12,183 nt of DNA, taken from contig CAIPQX010000024.1 of NCBI GenBank assembly GCA_903867285.1, forward strand, positions 1 to 12,183. The letters run 5' to 3'. The notes under the pieces are model-generated. The model worked only from the letters and a program-made list of their open reading frames with translations, did not search any database and was not told where the DNA came from. Shown here one piece after another: positions 1-5,766 of the stretch (the first letter of the stretch is position 1; each line of letters begins with the position of its first letter). Origin of the DNA: an uncultured Actinomycetes bacterium. Its GTDB lineage: Bacteria; Actinomycetota; Actinomycetes; Nanopelagicales; Nanopelagicaceae. The translations under genes were made by a program, and so were the position numbers.

Positions 1-348
1 ACTGGACTTGGTGCACTACGCCGCCGGCCTGAAGCGCGTTGGCGCCGCACGCCGCAGGACCTAAAAGAGTTGGTCATGACGCAGAAAGAACTGCTTGCTG
101 CTGGCTTGCAGCTACTCAAACCGGGAGGACTGCTCGCCTACGTTACATGTTCGCCCCATCTTCTAGAGACAAAAGCTCAGGTCCTTGAAGTACTCCATCG
201 CAATAAGGACCTGGAACTTGTAGATATCAAACGTTACCTACCTGAAGCGGTTCCCACGCGGGTAATTACGGCCGACGGTGCGCTGCAGTTGTGGACCCAT
301 CTAGATGACGCCGATTCGATGTTCATGGCGCTCTTCACCCGTAAATAA
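1..348 (+). CDS. rsmB: 16S rRNA (cytosine-C5)-methyltransferase RsmB, C-terminal fragment
   Basis: This is the 3' end of an ORF that is open from base 1 (115 codons plus TAA). The fragment begins TGLGALRRRPEARWRR, which in RsmB/Fmu proteins follows directly after the motif IV Pro-Cys, so the window starts within the SAM-dependent methyltransferase domain. LLKPGGLLAYVTCSPH follows; its Thr-Cys (Cys codon at 148-150) is motif VI, the nucleophilic cysteine that attacks C6 of the target cytosine. RsmB methylates C967 (E. coli numbering) of 16S rRNA in the cytoplasm. The N-terminal NusB-like RNA-binding domain would lie upstream of the window. The ATG at base 70 is internal, not the start. rpe follows after 20 bases, the usual actinobacterial order. 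Identification is confident; the exact paralogue is slightly less so. Confidence 0.9.
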   Translation, partial: TGLGALRRRPEARWRRTPQDLKELVMTQKELLAAGLQLLKPGGLLAYVTCSPHLLETKAQVLEVLHRNKDLELVDIKRYLPEAVPTRVITADGALQLWTHLDDADSMFMALFTRK

Positions 349-356
349 CCTCTGAG

Positions 357-362
357 TAGAGT
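357..362 (+). promoter_or_regulatory. Putative -10 box of a leaderless rpe promoter
   Basis: TAGAGT lies exactly 6 nt before the rpe ATG. TTCACC at 334-339, with a 17-bp spacer, matches four of six -35 consensus bases and lies inside the end of rsmB. There is no convincing Shine-Dalgarno sequence before rpe, so transcription probably starts at or next to the A of the ATG. Confidence 0.5.
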
Positions 363-368
363 TGCCCC

Positions 369-1025
369 ATGACGATCCGTATCTGTCCTAGCATTCTCAA
401 TGCCGACCACACCCGGTTACTCGAAGAGATCGACCGAGTTGCGACAGCAGATCTTCTCCACCTCGATGTCATGGATAACATCTTTGTTCCCAACCAGACA
501 TTCACACTGGCAGAGTGTCGAGAGATCATTGCGCACTCGCAGATTCCTGTTGACTCGCACCTCATGATCGCAAATCCAGACGAAGATGCGATTTTGTATG
601 CCCAAGCCGGTAGCGCCAGTGTCACCTTTCATTTTGAGGCAAGTAAAGATCCACAAACGACTATTATGCAATTAAGAGGCGCTGGAGTCCGCGTCGGGCT
701 TGCAATCAAACCCAAGACTTCTTATGAAGCGGTTGCCGATCTCATTGAAGAGATAGACATGCTCCTGGTTATGACTGTTGAGCCAGGTTTCGGTGGGCAG
801 AGTTTTATGTCCGACCAACTTCCCAAGATAGAGACCGCCAGGGCCGCCATTAATCGACTCGCCGGAGATCTTCCATGGTTGCAGGTAGACGGCGGGATCT
901 CACTAGATACCATCTCTCTGGCTGCGCGGGCAGGTGCAGATACCTTTGTAGCGGGTAGCGCTATCTATAAGGCGCAAAGCCCCGCTGAAATGATCTCGAT
1001 CCTGAGAGTTGCCGCAGACTTTTGA
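369..1025 (+). CDS. rpe: Ribulose-phosphate 3-epimerase
   Basis: Interconverts D-ribulose 5-phosphate and D-xylulose 5-phosphate in the pentose phosphate pathway. The 218-residue protein is a complete (beta/alpha)8 barrel of normal length. It opens with ICPSILNAD (residues 5-13). Metal ligands and acid/base residues fall in the expected places: H31 and D33 in LHLDVMD, H64 in VDSHLMI, and D174 in LQVDGGI. VEPGFGGQSF (137-146) and FVAGSAIY (193-200) are the phosphate-binding loops. N37 in DVMDNIFVPN sits where glycine or alanine is more common, a minor variation. The start is the ATG 20 bases after the rsmB stop; it lacks a Shine-Dalgarno sequence but has a TANNNT box 6 nt upstream, so it can be expressed independently of rsmB. 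The assignment is secure. Confidence 0.96.
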   Translation: MTIRICPSILNADHTRLLEEIDRVATADLLHLDVMDNIFVPNQTFTLAECREIIAHSQIPVDSHLMIANPDEDAILYAQAGSASVTFHFEASKDPQTTIMQLRGAGVRVGLAIKPKTSYEAVADLIEEIDMLLVMTVEPGFGGQSFMSDQLPKIETARAAINRLAGDLPWLQVDGGISLDTISLAARAGADTFVAGSAIYKAQSPAEMISILRVAADF

Positions 1026-1056
1026 GTTTCGGCAGGGCAACAATCTCTGCATGTGT

Positions 1057-1062
1057 GATAAT
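1057..1062 (+). promoter_or_regulatory. Putative -10 box of the riboswitch-ribM promoter
   Basis: GATAAT, preceded by TGTG in the manner of an extended -10, lies 32 bases after the rpe stop. A start about 7 nt downstream falls at 1069-1070, precisely where the 5' strand of riboswitch helix P1 begins. No good -35 element is visible about 17 bp upstream. Confidence 0.5.
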
Positions 1063-1069
1063 TACTCCA

Positions 1070-1194
1070 CGTTGTTCCGGGGTCGGTGTAATTCCGAACC
1101 GGCGGTTAAAGTCCGCGACCCGATGGCCTCCAGCTATCGGTGGATTTGGTGAAATTCCAAAACCGACGGTTAAAGTCCGGATGAGAGGGACACG
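1070..1194 (+). ncRNA. FMN riboswitch (RFN element) aptamer
   Basis: The conserved RFN core is present: GGGGTCGGTGTAATTCCGA, then ACCGGCGGTTAAAGTCCGCGA, then GGTGAAATTCC, CCGACGGTTAAAGTCCGGATG. P1 forms between TGTTCC (1073-1078) and GGGACA (1187-1192) and can be extended by CG/CG with one bulged T. P2 is TCGG/CCGA (1083-1086 and 1094-1097), P3 GCGG/CCGC, P5 TTTGG/CCAAA and P6 GAC/GTC. FMN binding to this aptamer class turns off riboflavin synthesis or uptake genes. The next gene, 87 bases downstream, is a RibM-type transporter, the expected target. No intrinsic terminator with a U-run follows, so control is probably at translation initiation. Confidence 0.95.
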
Positions 1195-1235
1195 TATAGG
1201 TTTGATTCCTCGTTGAATCACGCCTTAATGTGGCT

Positions 1236-1273
1236 ACCCCGGAGTATGCGCTGAAACTAACGCAAAAAGGGGG
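1236..1273 (+). promoter_or_regulatory. Riboswitch expression platform and ribM Shine-Dalgarno sequence
   Basis: The ribM ribosome-binding site is GGGGG at 1269-1273, 8 nt before the ATG. CCCC at 1237-1240 can pair with it, and inside that outer stem TGCG (1247-1250) pairs with CGCA (1261-1264), giving a composite hairpin that hides the site. The same cytosines belong to ACCCCGG (1236-1242), a perfect 7-nt complement of CCGGGGT (1077-1083) in the P1/J1-2/P2 part of the aptamer. The two pairings exclude each other, which gives a plausible on/off switch. The folds were read by eye, without energy calculation. Confidence 0.5.
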
Positions 1274-1281
1274 AACAACCA

Positions 1282-1965
1282 ATGTCAGTCATTCACTGGC
1301 TTTTTAATGCACAAGTTCATTTCGGAAATAAATACACGCAGGCAATATATTGGAAAGAGATCATCGGAAATATCTTCGGGCTGGGTAGCGCCTTGCTTGG
1401 AATGCGTCGCAAGATGTGGGCGTGGCCAATCGGCATCATCGGCAACGTCTTACTTTTCACGCTATTTATTGGCAGCATGTGGGACCCGAATCAGACCAGT
1501 CGCATCATGCTCGGGCAAGCAGGTCGCCAACTCCTCTTGATCGCAGTGAGCCTCTATGGCTGGCAGATGTGGAGTCGAAATCGTCGGAAGTCTGCAGACT
1601 CGAGTAAGCCACCCGTAGAGATCCGTTGGACTACTAACAGAGAGAAGATGGCTCTCGTACCAGCAACGATCGCCTTCTACCTTGCCACCTTCTTCACCAT
1701 CACAGCCATTGGTGGGTCCTGGAATATCGCTGCAGATTCGTGGATCTTCACGGGCACGGCACTAGCAACTTATGGCCTGGCGCGGGGGTACGTGGAATTC
1801 TGGTTGGTGTGGATCGCAGTAGACGCGGTTGGAGTTCCGCTGGATATTCGCGGCCATTACTATCCCACGGCATTCATGTATCTCTTCTATGGCGCATTTG
1901 TCATCTGGGGCTTCGTCACTTGGCTGCTCGTGGCCAAGCGGGAAAAGGAAGCTCTTCCTGCATAA
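1282..1965 (+). CDS. ribM: Riboflavin transporter RibM (PnuX; PnuC family)
   Basis: A 227-residue polytopic membrane protein of the PnuC vitamin-transporter family. About seven hydrophobic segments can be seen, at roughly 24-41, 47-65, 82-98, 125-145, 151-166, 172-188 and 195-216, with a charged loop at 99-123. Family-type motifs are WAWPIGIIGN (46-55), LYGWQMW (91-97) and EFWLVWIAVDAVGVPL (172-187). PnuC proteins carry nicotinamide riboside, but the actinobacterial RibM/PnuX branch imports riboflavin by facilitated diffusion, with trapping by flavokinase. The FMN riboswitch directly upstream argues strongly for riboflavin as substrate here. The ATG at 1282 has a strong GGGGG Shine-Dalgarno sequence that looks regulated by the riboswitch. 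The alternative, a nicotinamide riboside importer, is unlikely given this regulation. Confidence 0.88.
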   Translation: MSVIHWLFNAQVHFGNKYTQAIYWKEIIGNIFGLGSALLGMRRKMWAWPIGIIGNVLLFTLFIGSMWDPNQTSRIMLGQAGRQLLLIAVSLYGWQMWSRNRRKSADSSKPPVEIRWTTNREKMALVPATIAFYLATFFTITAIGGSWNIAADSWIFTGTALATYGLARGYVEFWLVWIAVDAVGVPLDIRGHYYPTAFMYLFYGAFVIWGFVTWLLVAKREKEALPA

Positions 1966-1993
1966 TCGCGCACAAGCGGGGGAGATCGCCAAT

Positions 1994-1999
1994 TAGAAT
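1994..1999 (+). promoter_or_regulatory. Putative -10 box of a leaderless hisE promoter
   Basis: TAGAAT matches TANNNT and the -10 consensus well. It abuts an ATG at 2000 and lies 6 nt before a second in-frame ATG at 2006. With a normal -10 to +1 distance, transcription would start at 2006, which favours that ATG as a leaderless start. No -35 element is evident. Confidence 0.5.
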
Positions 2000-2005
2000 A
2001 TGGCC

Positions 2006-2269
2006 ATGAAATCCTTTGATGAACTGTGGATAGAGCTCAACGAGAAGGCCCTCACGCGGCCAGCGGGCTCTTCCACAGTGAGTGCACTGGATGACGGCAT
2101 TCATGCCATGGGAAAGAAGATCATCGAAGAAGCTGGGGAGGTTTGGCTAGCCGCTGAACACGAGAGCGATGAGGCTTTAGCTTTGGAGATCTCTCAATTG
2201 CTCTACCGCTTGCAGGTCCTGATGATCGCTCGCGGAATTTCTCCCGACGATATTTATAAAGTTCTGTAA
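2006..2269 (+). CDS. hisE: Phosphoribosyl-ATP pyrophosphatase
   Basis: Hydrolyses phosphoribosyl-ATP to phosphoribosyl-AMP and pyrophosphate, step 2 of histidine biosynthesis. From the chosen start the protein has 87 residues, the normal size for stand-alone actinobacterial HisE. It is an all-alpha MazG-like NTP pyrophosphohydrolase: GKKIIEEAGEVWLAAEHES (36-54) holds the metal-binding acidic residues E41, E42 and E45, followed by D56 and E61 in the next helix. TRPAGSSTVSALDDG (18-31) is typical of the family. An ATG at 2000 would add two residues, but it touches the TAGAAT box and would be upstream of the predicted mRNA start, so 2006 is preferred. hisG follows after 18 bases and is probably co-transcribed. 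Identification is secure; the start is not. Confidence 0.94.
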   Translation: MKSFDELWIELNEKALTRPAGSSTVSALDDGIHAMGKKIIEEAGEVWLAAEHESDEALALEISQLLYRLQVLMIARGISPDDIYKVL

Positions 2270-2276
2270 GAGACCG

Positions 2277-2281
2277 AGGAG
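2277..2281 (+). promoter_or_regulatory. Shine-Dalgarno sequence of hisG
   Basis: AGGAG, within GAGGAGAAG, lies 6 nt before a GTG codon at 2288 and fixes that GTG as the hisG start. It contrasts with the absence of such a sequence before hisE. Confidence 0.7.
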
Positions 2282-2287
2282 AAGACT

Positions 2288-3133
2288 GTGCTTAAAGTAG
2301 CTATTCCCAACAAGGGATCCCTCTCAGAGTCCGCGATCACGATGCTCAAAGAGGCCGGATACCGGCAACGTACCGATTCGCGCGATCTGACGCTCATTGA
2401 TACAGAAAATGATATTGAGTTCTACTACCTGCGCCCAAGAGATATTGCGGTCTACGTGGCAAGTGGAGAGTTGGAAGTGGGCATAACAGGTCGCGACCTT
2501 CTCATTGATAGTGGAGCTGTTGCTACTGAAGTTCTCGCCTTAGATTTTGGAAAGAGCACCTTCCGATTTGCCGCGCCAATTGGAAACTCTTTTACCGAGA
2601 AGAACCTGGCCGGAAAGCGCATCGCAACGGCATATCCAGGCCTAGTTACCAGCCACTTTAAGAAAGTTGGAATCGAGGTCGAGGTCGTTCGCCTCGATGG
2701 TGCGGTCGAAAGTTCCGTTCGACTTGGAGTAGCAGATGCGATCGCCGATGTTGTTTCGACAGGTGGCACCTTGCGCCAAGCCGGTCTCTCAACTTTCGGT
2801 GAAGCGATTCTCCACAGTGAAGCCATACTGATTGAACGACCTTCAGCTCTTCGCTCTACCGAAGTTGAAACGCTTCTGCGTCGCCTACAAGGCGTCGTAA
2901 TCGCCCGTCAGTACGTCTTGGTTGATTACGATGTTAAGTCTGAGTTCCTCGATGCGGCATGCGCACTCACGCCGGGTATTGAATCGCCGACCATTTCACC
3001 GCTGCAACGCAGCGATTGGAATGCCGTCCGCGCAATGGTAAAGCGCAGTGATATAAATCGAATTATGGATGATCTCTGGAAGGTTGGAGCGCGCGGCATT
3101 CTTGTAACCGATATTCACGCTTGCCGTCTATAA
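2288..3133 (+). CDS. hisG: ATP phosphoribosyltransferase, long form
   Basis: Catalyses the first committed step of histidine biosynthesis, ATP plus PRPP to phosphoribosyl-ATP. At 281 residues it is the long, self-regulated hexameric form that needs no HisZ. The two catalytic lobes cover about 1-205: LKVAIPNKGSLSE at the N-terminus, YLRPRDIAVYVASGELEVGITGRD around 47-70, and the PRPP-binding loop DVVSTGGTL at 154-162. The last 75 or so residues form the ACT-like regulatory domain that binds histidine, with LTPGIESPTISPL and the ending GILVTDIHACRL resembling mycobacterial HisG. The start is GTG with a good Shine-Dalgarno sequence. It is the second gene of a hisE-hisG pair, and its stop lies only 7 bases from the stop of the convergent serB. 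Confidence 0.96.
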   Translation: MLKVAIPNKGSLSESAITMLKEAGYRQRTDSRDLTLIDTENDIEFYYLRPRDIAVYVASGELEVGITGRDLLIDSGAVATEVLALDFGKSTFRFAAPIGNSFTEKNLAGKRIATAYPGLVTSHFKKVGIEVEVVRLDGAVESSVRLGVADAIADVVSTGGTLRQAGLSTFGEAILHSEAILIERPSALRSTEVETLLRRLQGVVIARQYVLVDYDVKSEFLDAACALTPGIESPTISPLQRSDWNAVRAMVKRSDINRIMDDLWKVGARGILVTDIHACRL

Positions 3134-3140
3134 CTTTCTT

Positions 3141-3782
3141 TTAATCCGTAATACCCATAAACGTAAGCACCTGAAGCAGATTTCCATCGTTAATAGTGAA
3201 CTTAGCAACAGCTTGTACCTTGGGCTTTGCATTGAAAGCAATACTCAAGCCAGCAACCTCCATCATTCCTATGTCATTGGCTCCATCCCCAACGGCCACA
3301 GTCTGCTCTAGCGGAATTCCAAGTTGCTCTGCGATCTCCTGCAAGAAAGCGGCTTTTGCGGCGCGATCGATAACTGCCCCGATGGTTCTTCCCGTCAGAA
3401 ATCCGTCAATGCTCTCAAGGTGGTTGGCGCGGAAGTAGTCGACTCCGACAGATCTCATAATCGGATGAATAATATTTTCGAATCCACCCGATACAACGGC
3501 AACCTTATGCCCGCCAGCATGGAGCTGATCAACCATCTTTTGCGCACCGTGAGAAAGCGTGATCTCCCGGCGCACCTGGTCGAAGATCTCAACCGGCAAA
3601 CCTTTAAGAAGCGCCACCCTCTCGGCAAGAGAAGAGCTGAAATCCACATCACCGCGCATGGATTTTTCGGTAATTGCGGCGACTTCGGCCCCAACGCCAG
3701 CGTGAGCAGCTAGCAGATCGATGACTTCCTGCTGGATAAAGGTGGAATCCATGTCGAGAACCACCAGACGCTGCGAACTCAT
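3141..3782 (-). CDS. serB: Phosphoserine phosphatase SerB, catalytic HAD domain (ACT domain on a separate ORF)
   Basis: Dephosphorylates O-phospho-L-serine to serine, the last step of the phosphorylated serine pathway. The 213 residues contain the full HAD set: motif I DMDST with nucleophile D10 and acid D12, motif II SGG at 98-100, motif III K143, and motif IV GDGANDIGMME with D166 and D170. The helical cap lies roughly at 17-75. Actinobacterial SerB usually carries ACT domains at the N-terminus; here the ACT part is the upstream ORF (3792-4058), in the same frame and cut off by a single TAG codon. Three sense codons (Asp-Arg-Leu) separate the stop from this ATG. AGGA lies 7 nt and AAGGAG 12 nt before the ATG, so independent initiation after the stop is plausible. 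Catalytic function looks intact. Confidence 0.93.
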   Translation of the reverse strand: MSSQRLVVLDMDSTFIQQEVIDLLAAHAGVGAEVAAITEKSMRGDVDFSSSLAERVALLKGLPVEIFDQVRREITLSHGAQKMVDQLHAGGHKVAVVSGGFENIIHPIMRSVGVDYFRANHLESIDGFLTGRTIGAVIDRAAKAAFLQEIAEQLGIPLEQTVAVGDGANDIGMMEVAGLSIAFNAKPKVQAVAKFTINDGNLLQVLTFMGITD

Positions 3783-3791
3783 CAGGCGGTC

Positions 3792-4058
3792 CTACTCCTT
3801 TTCGGAGTAATCGATCGCAACGTCGAAACCAGTACTTTCACCAAAAGCAGCGAGATCGTCTTCGATTGCGCGCACATGAGCCGGGTCACATGCAATCAAG
3901 AGGGCCAGAATCAATCGACCCCGCAGGGCAATCTTCTGGACTTCCAGGATGGAGAGCGAAAAGGGTTCCAGTACGGCGCGCAGGGAGTCTTCAACCCCGG
4001 CTTCGTCATTCGATGAGAGCAGGATCAGAGCGCTAAATTCATTTTGGAGTGCAGGCAT
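3792..4058 (-). CDS. ACT-domain protein, detached regulatory domain of SerB
   Basis: An 88-residue ORF that resembles the N-terminal ACT domain of actinobacterial SerB such as mycobacterial SerB2. Visible elements are the first strand FSALILL (8-14), a Asp/Glu-x-Gly turn at D18-G21, a helix, the strand-turn-strand ILEVQKIALRGRLILALLIA (37-56), and a closing strand FDVAIDY. ACT domains bind amino acids and in SerB mediate serine feedback. It ends in TAG at 3794-3792; reading through that codon stays in frame with the SerB phosphatase ORF, so the pair looks like an ancestral ACT-HAD fusion split by one stop. A TAATCT box 7 nt before the ATG and the lack of a Shine-Dalgarno sequence suggest a leaderless mRNA. 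The two products may still associate. Whether this is a true split gene, a readthrough product or a sequence error cannot be decided here. Confidence 0.8.
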   Translation of the reverse strand: MPALQNEFSALILLSSNDEAGVEDSLRAVLEPFSLSILEVQKIALRGRLILALLIACDPAHVRAIEDDLAAFGESTGFDVAIDYSEKE

Positions 4059-4065
4059 GAGGCGA

Positions 4066-4071
4066 AGATTA
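4066..4071 (-). promoter_or_regulatory. Putative -10 box of the ACT-serB operon
   Basis: On the minus strand TAATCT lies 7 nt before the ATG of the ACT ORF, which has no Shine-Dalgarno sequence. The divergent ABC gene has its own box 24 bp away, so this is a compact face-to-face promoter pair. Confidence 0.45.
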
Positions 4072-4094
4072 GCCTGTATGACCAGTTGAAAGGG

Positions 4095-4100
4095 TATCTT
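4095..4100 (+). promoter_or_regulatory. Putative -10 box of the ABC-uppP-DUF554 operon
   Basis: TATCTT lies 8 nt before the GTG start of the ABC ATPase gene, and no Shine-Dalgarno sequence is present. No good -35 hexamer is seen; that region overlaps the divergent serB promoter. Confidence 0.4.
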
Positions 4101-4108
4101 TCACCATT

Positions 4109-4897
4109 GTGAGCCTTGTATTAGATCTGCAGGACGTTTCGGTTATCAGGGACGGCGCAACAATCCTGGGCCCACTCACCTGGAAAGTCTCTACGGGGGA
4201 GCGCTGGGTGGTCCTAGGTCCAAATGGCGCTGGAAAGAGCACACTCTTCGCACTCGCTGGATCAATCATCCACCCGACAAAGGGTCAGGTATCAATTCTA
4301 GATTCGCAAATGGGTCGGACCGATGTATTCGAACTGCGTCCGCGTATAGGAATGACTTCTAACGCGATCGTTGAGTTGATTCCCGAAGATGAAAGTGTGA
4401 TCAATGTAGTTATGACATCGGCCTACGCGATAGTCGGACGCTGGCAAGAAAGTTACGACCTTTGGGATGAGTCGCGTGCCCTGAGCCTTCTGACAATTCT
4501 TGGAGTACGTGCTCTCAAAGAACGCACCTTTGGAACGCTCAGCGAGGGAGAGAAGAAGAGAGTTCTCATCGCGCGCGCACTCATGCCCAATCCGGAACTC
4601 CTTTTACTTGACGAGCCAGCAGCAGGATTAGATCTTGGCGGACGCGAGGATCTCCTACGCCGTTTGAATGCTCTCGCACTGGATCCGGCCAGCCCAGCGA
4701 CAATCATCGTTACGCACCACGTGGAAGAGATACCGCTCGGAACTACGCACTGCCTCCTTTTAAGCGATGGACTTGTTGTTGCGCAGGGGGTACTCACCGA
4801 GGTTCTTACATCGCATAACCTTTCGATCGCATATGACATTGCCATCGAGGTGCAAGAAGATAGCGGTCGATATTTCGCCCGCGCTAGCGATCGATAG
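4109..4897 (+). CDS. Stand-alone ABC transporter ATP-binding protein
   Basis: A 262-residue single nucleotide-binding domain with all motifs: Walker A GPNGAGKS (37-44), signature LSEGEKKR (144-151, in place of the canonical LSGGQ), Walker B LLLLDEP (164-170), D-loop AGLDL (172-176) and switch histidine H203. W33 in the first strand and the LSEGE signature resemble the orphan ABC ATPases that in mycobacteria lie next to serB2 (Rv3041c type), partly ModF-like. No permease or substrate-binding gene lies nearby; the two membrane genes that follow belong to non-ABC families. The substrate is therefore unknown, and a role outside transport is possible. The start is GTG 8 nt after a TATCTT box. It is the first gene of an operon with the UppP-like gene, which begins 8 bases after its stop. 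Confidence 0.88.
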   Translation: MSLVLDLQDVSVIRDGATILGPLTWKVSTGERWVVLGPNGAGKSTLFALAGSIIHPTKGQVSILDSQMGRTDVFELRPRIGMTSNAIVELIPEDESVINVVMTSAYAIVGRWQESYDLWDESRALSLLTILGVRALKERTFGTLSEGEKKRVLIARALMPNPELLLLDEPAAGLDLGGREDLLRRLNALALDPASPATIIVTHHVEEIPLGTTHCLLLSDGLVVAQGVLTEVLTSHNLSIAYDIAIEVQEDSGRYFARASDR

Positions 4898-4905
4898 GGG
4901 AGAAG

Positions 4906-5766
4906 ATGTTTCACTTCACGTTTTTGCAAGCCGGGATTACTGGACTGATCCAGGGAATCACCGAGCTCTTTCCAATTTCGAGTCTGGGTCACGCGGTTCT
5001 TGTTCCAGCTTGGTTGGGGGGCTCATGGCGAGTCTTTTCAGATACACCGCAATACCTCCTGATAGCAGTGGCCTTCCATCTGGCCAGTGCCGTTGCGCTC
5101 TTTATTGTTTTCGCTCCACGCTGGATTGAGATTCTTCGATCAGTTATATCCTGGAATAGGGGCTCTGCAAATTTCAAACTCTTCTGGTTATTAGTTCTTG
5201 GAACAATTCCAGTGGGCCTCATAGGTGTGGCATTTAACGGTTTCTTCCAGCGCAATTTTCAAAAGCCGCTGGCCGCCGGAATCTTTCTTACGATCAATGG
5301 CTTGATCCTCTTTAGTGCTGAAAGGCTTACTTCGAGAAGGCACGCTCACGCAATTCCTGCTGATCAAAATCTGGCCATCGTTGAACGTGTAGCTCCAGGC
5401 CAAGCCCTCATCATCGGCGTCGGGCAGAGCGCGGCACTCTTCGCAGGTATTAGTCGATTTGGAATCACCGTCTCCGCTGGAATGCTTCGGGGTCTCTCTC
5501 GCTCCGTCGCTGCCGATTTTGCTTTTCTCCTATCTTTTCCAGTAATTCTGGGCGCATCCATTGTTAAATTGCCTAAGTTGGGCCATGGGGCATTAACTGG
5601 GTCCTACGGAGCGCTCACATTTGGAGCGGCGGTCGCTTTCGTGGCAACAATATTCAGCGTAAAAGTTTTGACACGTTGGTTTAAGACCAATTCACTCCGT
5701 CCCTTCGCCGCCTATTGCTTAGTTGTTGGCCTTATCTCAATTATTAAATTTGGTTTCATTAACTAA
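4906..5766 (+). CDS. uppP: Divergent undecaprenyl-diphosphatase (UppP/BacA family)
   Basis: Predicted to hydrolyse undecaprenyl diphosphate to undecaprenyl phosphate at the membrane, recycling the lipid carrier of cell-wall synthesis. The 286-residue protein has about seven or eight hydrophobic segments (for example 48-70, 92-110, 122-138, 203-220, 236-256, 265-284). The first family motif is Q16-GIT-E20 followed by FPISSLGH with S25, S26 and H29; Gln in the first position is allowed in the (E/Q)xxxE motif. The second motif is AGISRFGIT (180-188), where the family has PGxSRSxxT: proline and the second serine are changed, while S183, R184 and T188 are kept. It may therefore be a paralogue with altered activity. 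AGGGGAGAAG lies directly before the ATG and overlaps the ABC gene's stop. The stop overlaps the next start (TAATG). Confidence 0.82.
   Translation: MFHFTFLQAGITGLIQGITELFPISSLGHAVLVPAWLGGSWRVFSDTPQYLLIAVAFHLASAVALFIVFAPRWIEILRSVISWNRGSANFKLFWLLVLGTIPVGLIGVAFNGFFQRNFQKPLAAGIFLTINGLILFSAERLTSRRHAHAIPADQNLAIVERVAPGQALIIGVGQSAALFAGISRFGITVSAGMLRGLSRSVAADFAFLLSFPVILGASIVKLPKLGHGALTGSYGALTFGAAVAFVATIFSVKVLTRWFKTNSLRPFAAYCLVVGLISIIKFGFIN

Noticed and set aside
961..1221. Small open frames on both strands across the rpe-ribM gap (about 64 codons plus, 86 codons minus)
   Set aside because: They coincide with the FMN aptamer, whose conserved RNA motifs explain the sequence; no ribosome site or protein-like composition supports them.
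2452..2826. A 124-codon open frame on the minus strand
   Set aside because: It is antisense to hisG and rich in Arg, Ser and Pro; this is a shadow of the hisG codon pattern.
4453..4992. A 179-codon open frame on the minus strand
   Set aside because: It lies opposite the ABC ATPase gene, is very rich in Arg and Ser, and has no recognisable motif; the plus-strand gene has every ABC motif.
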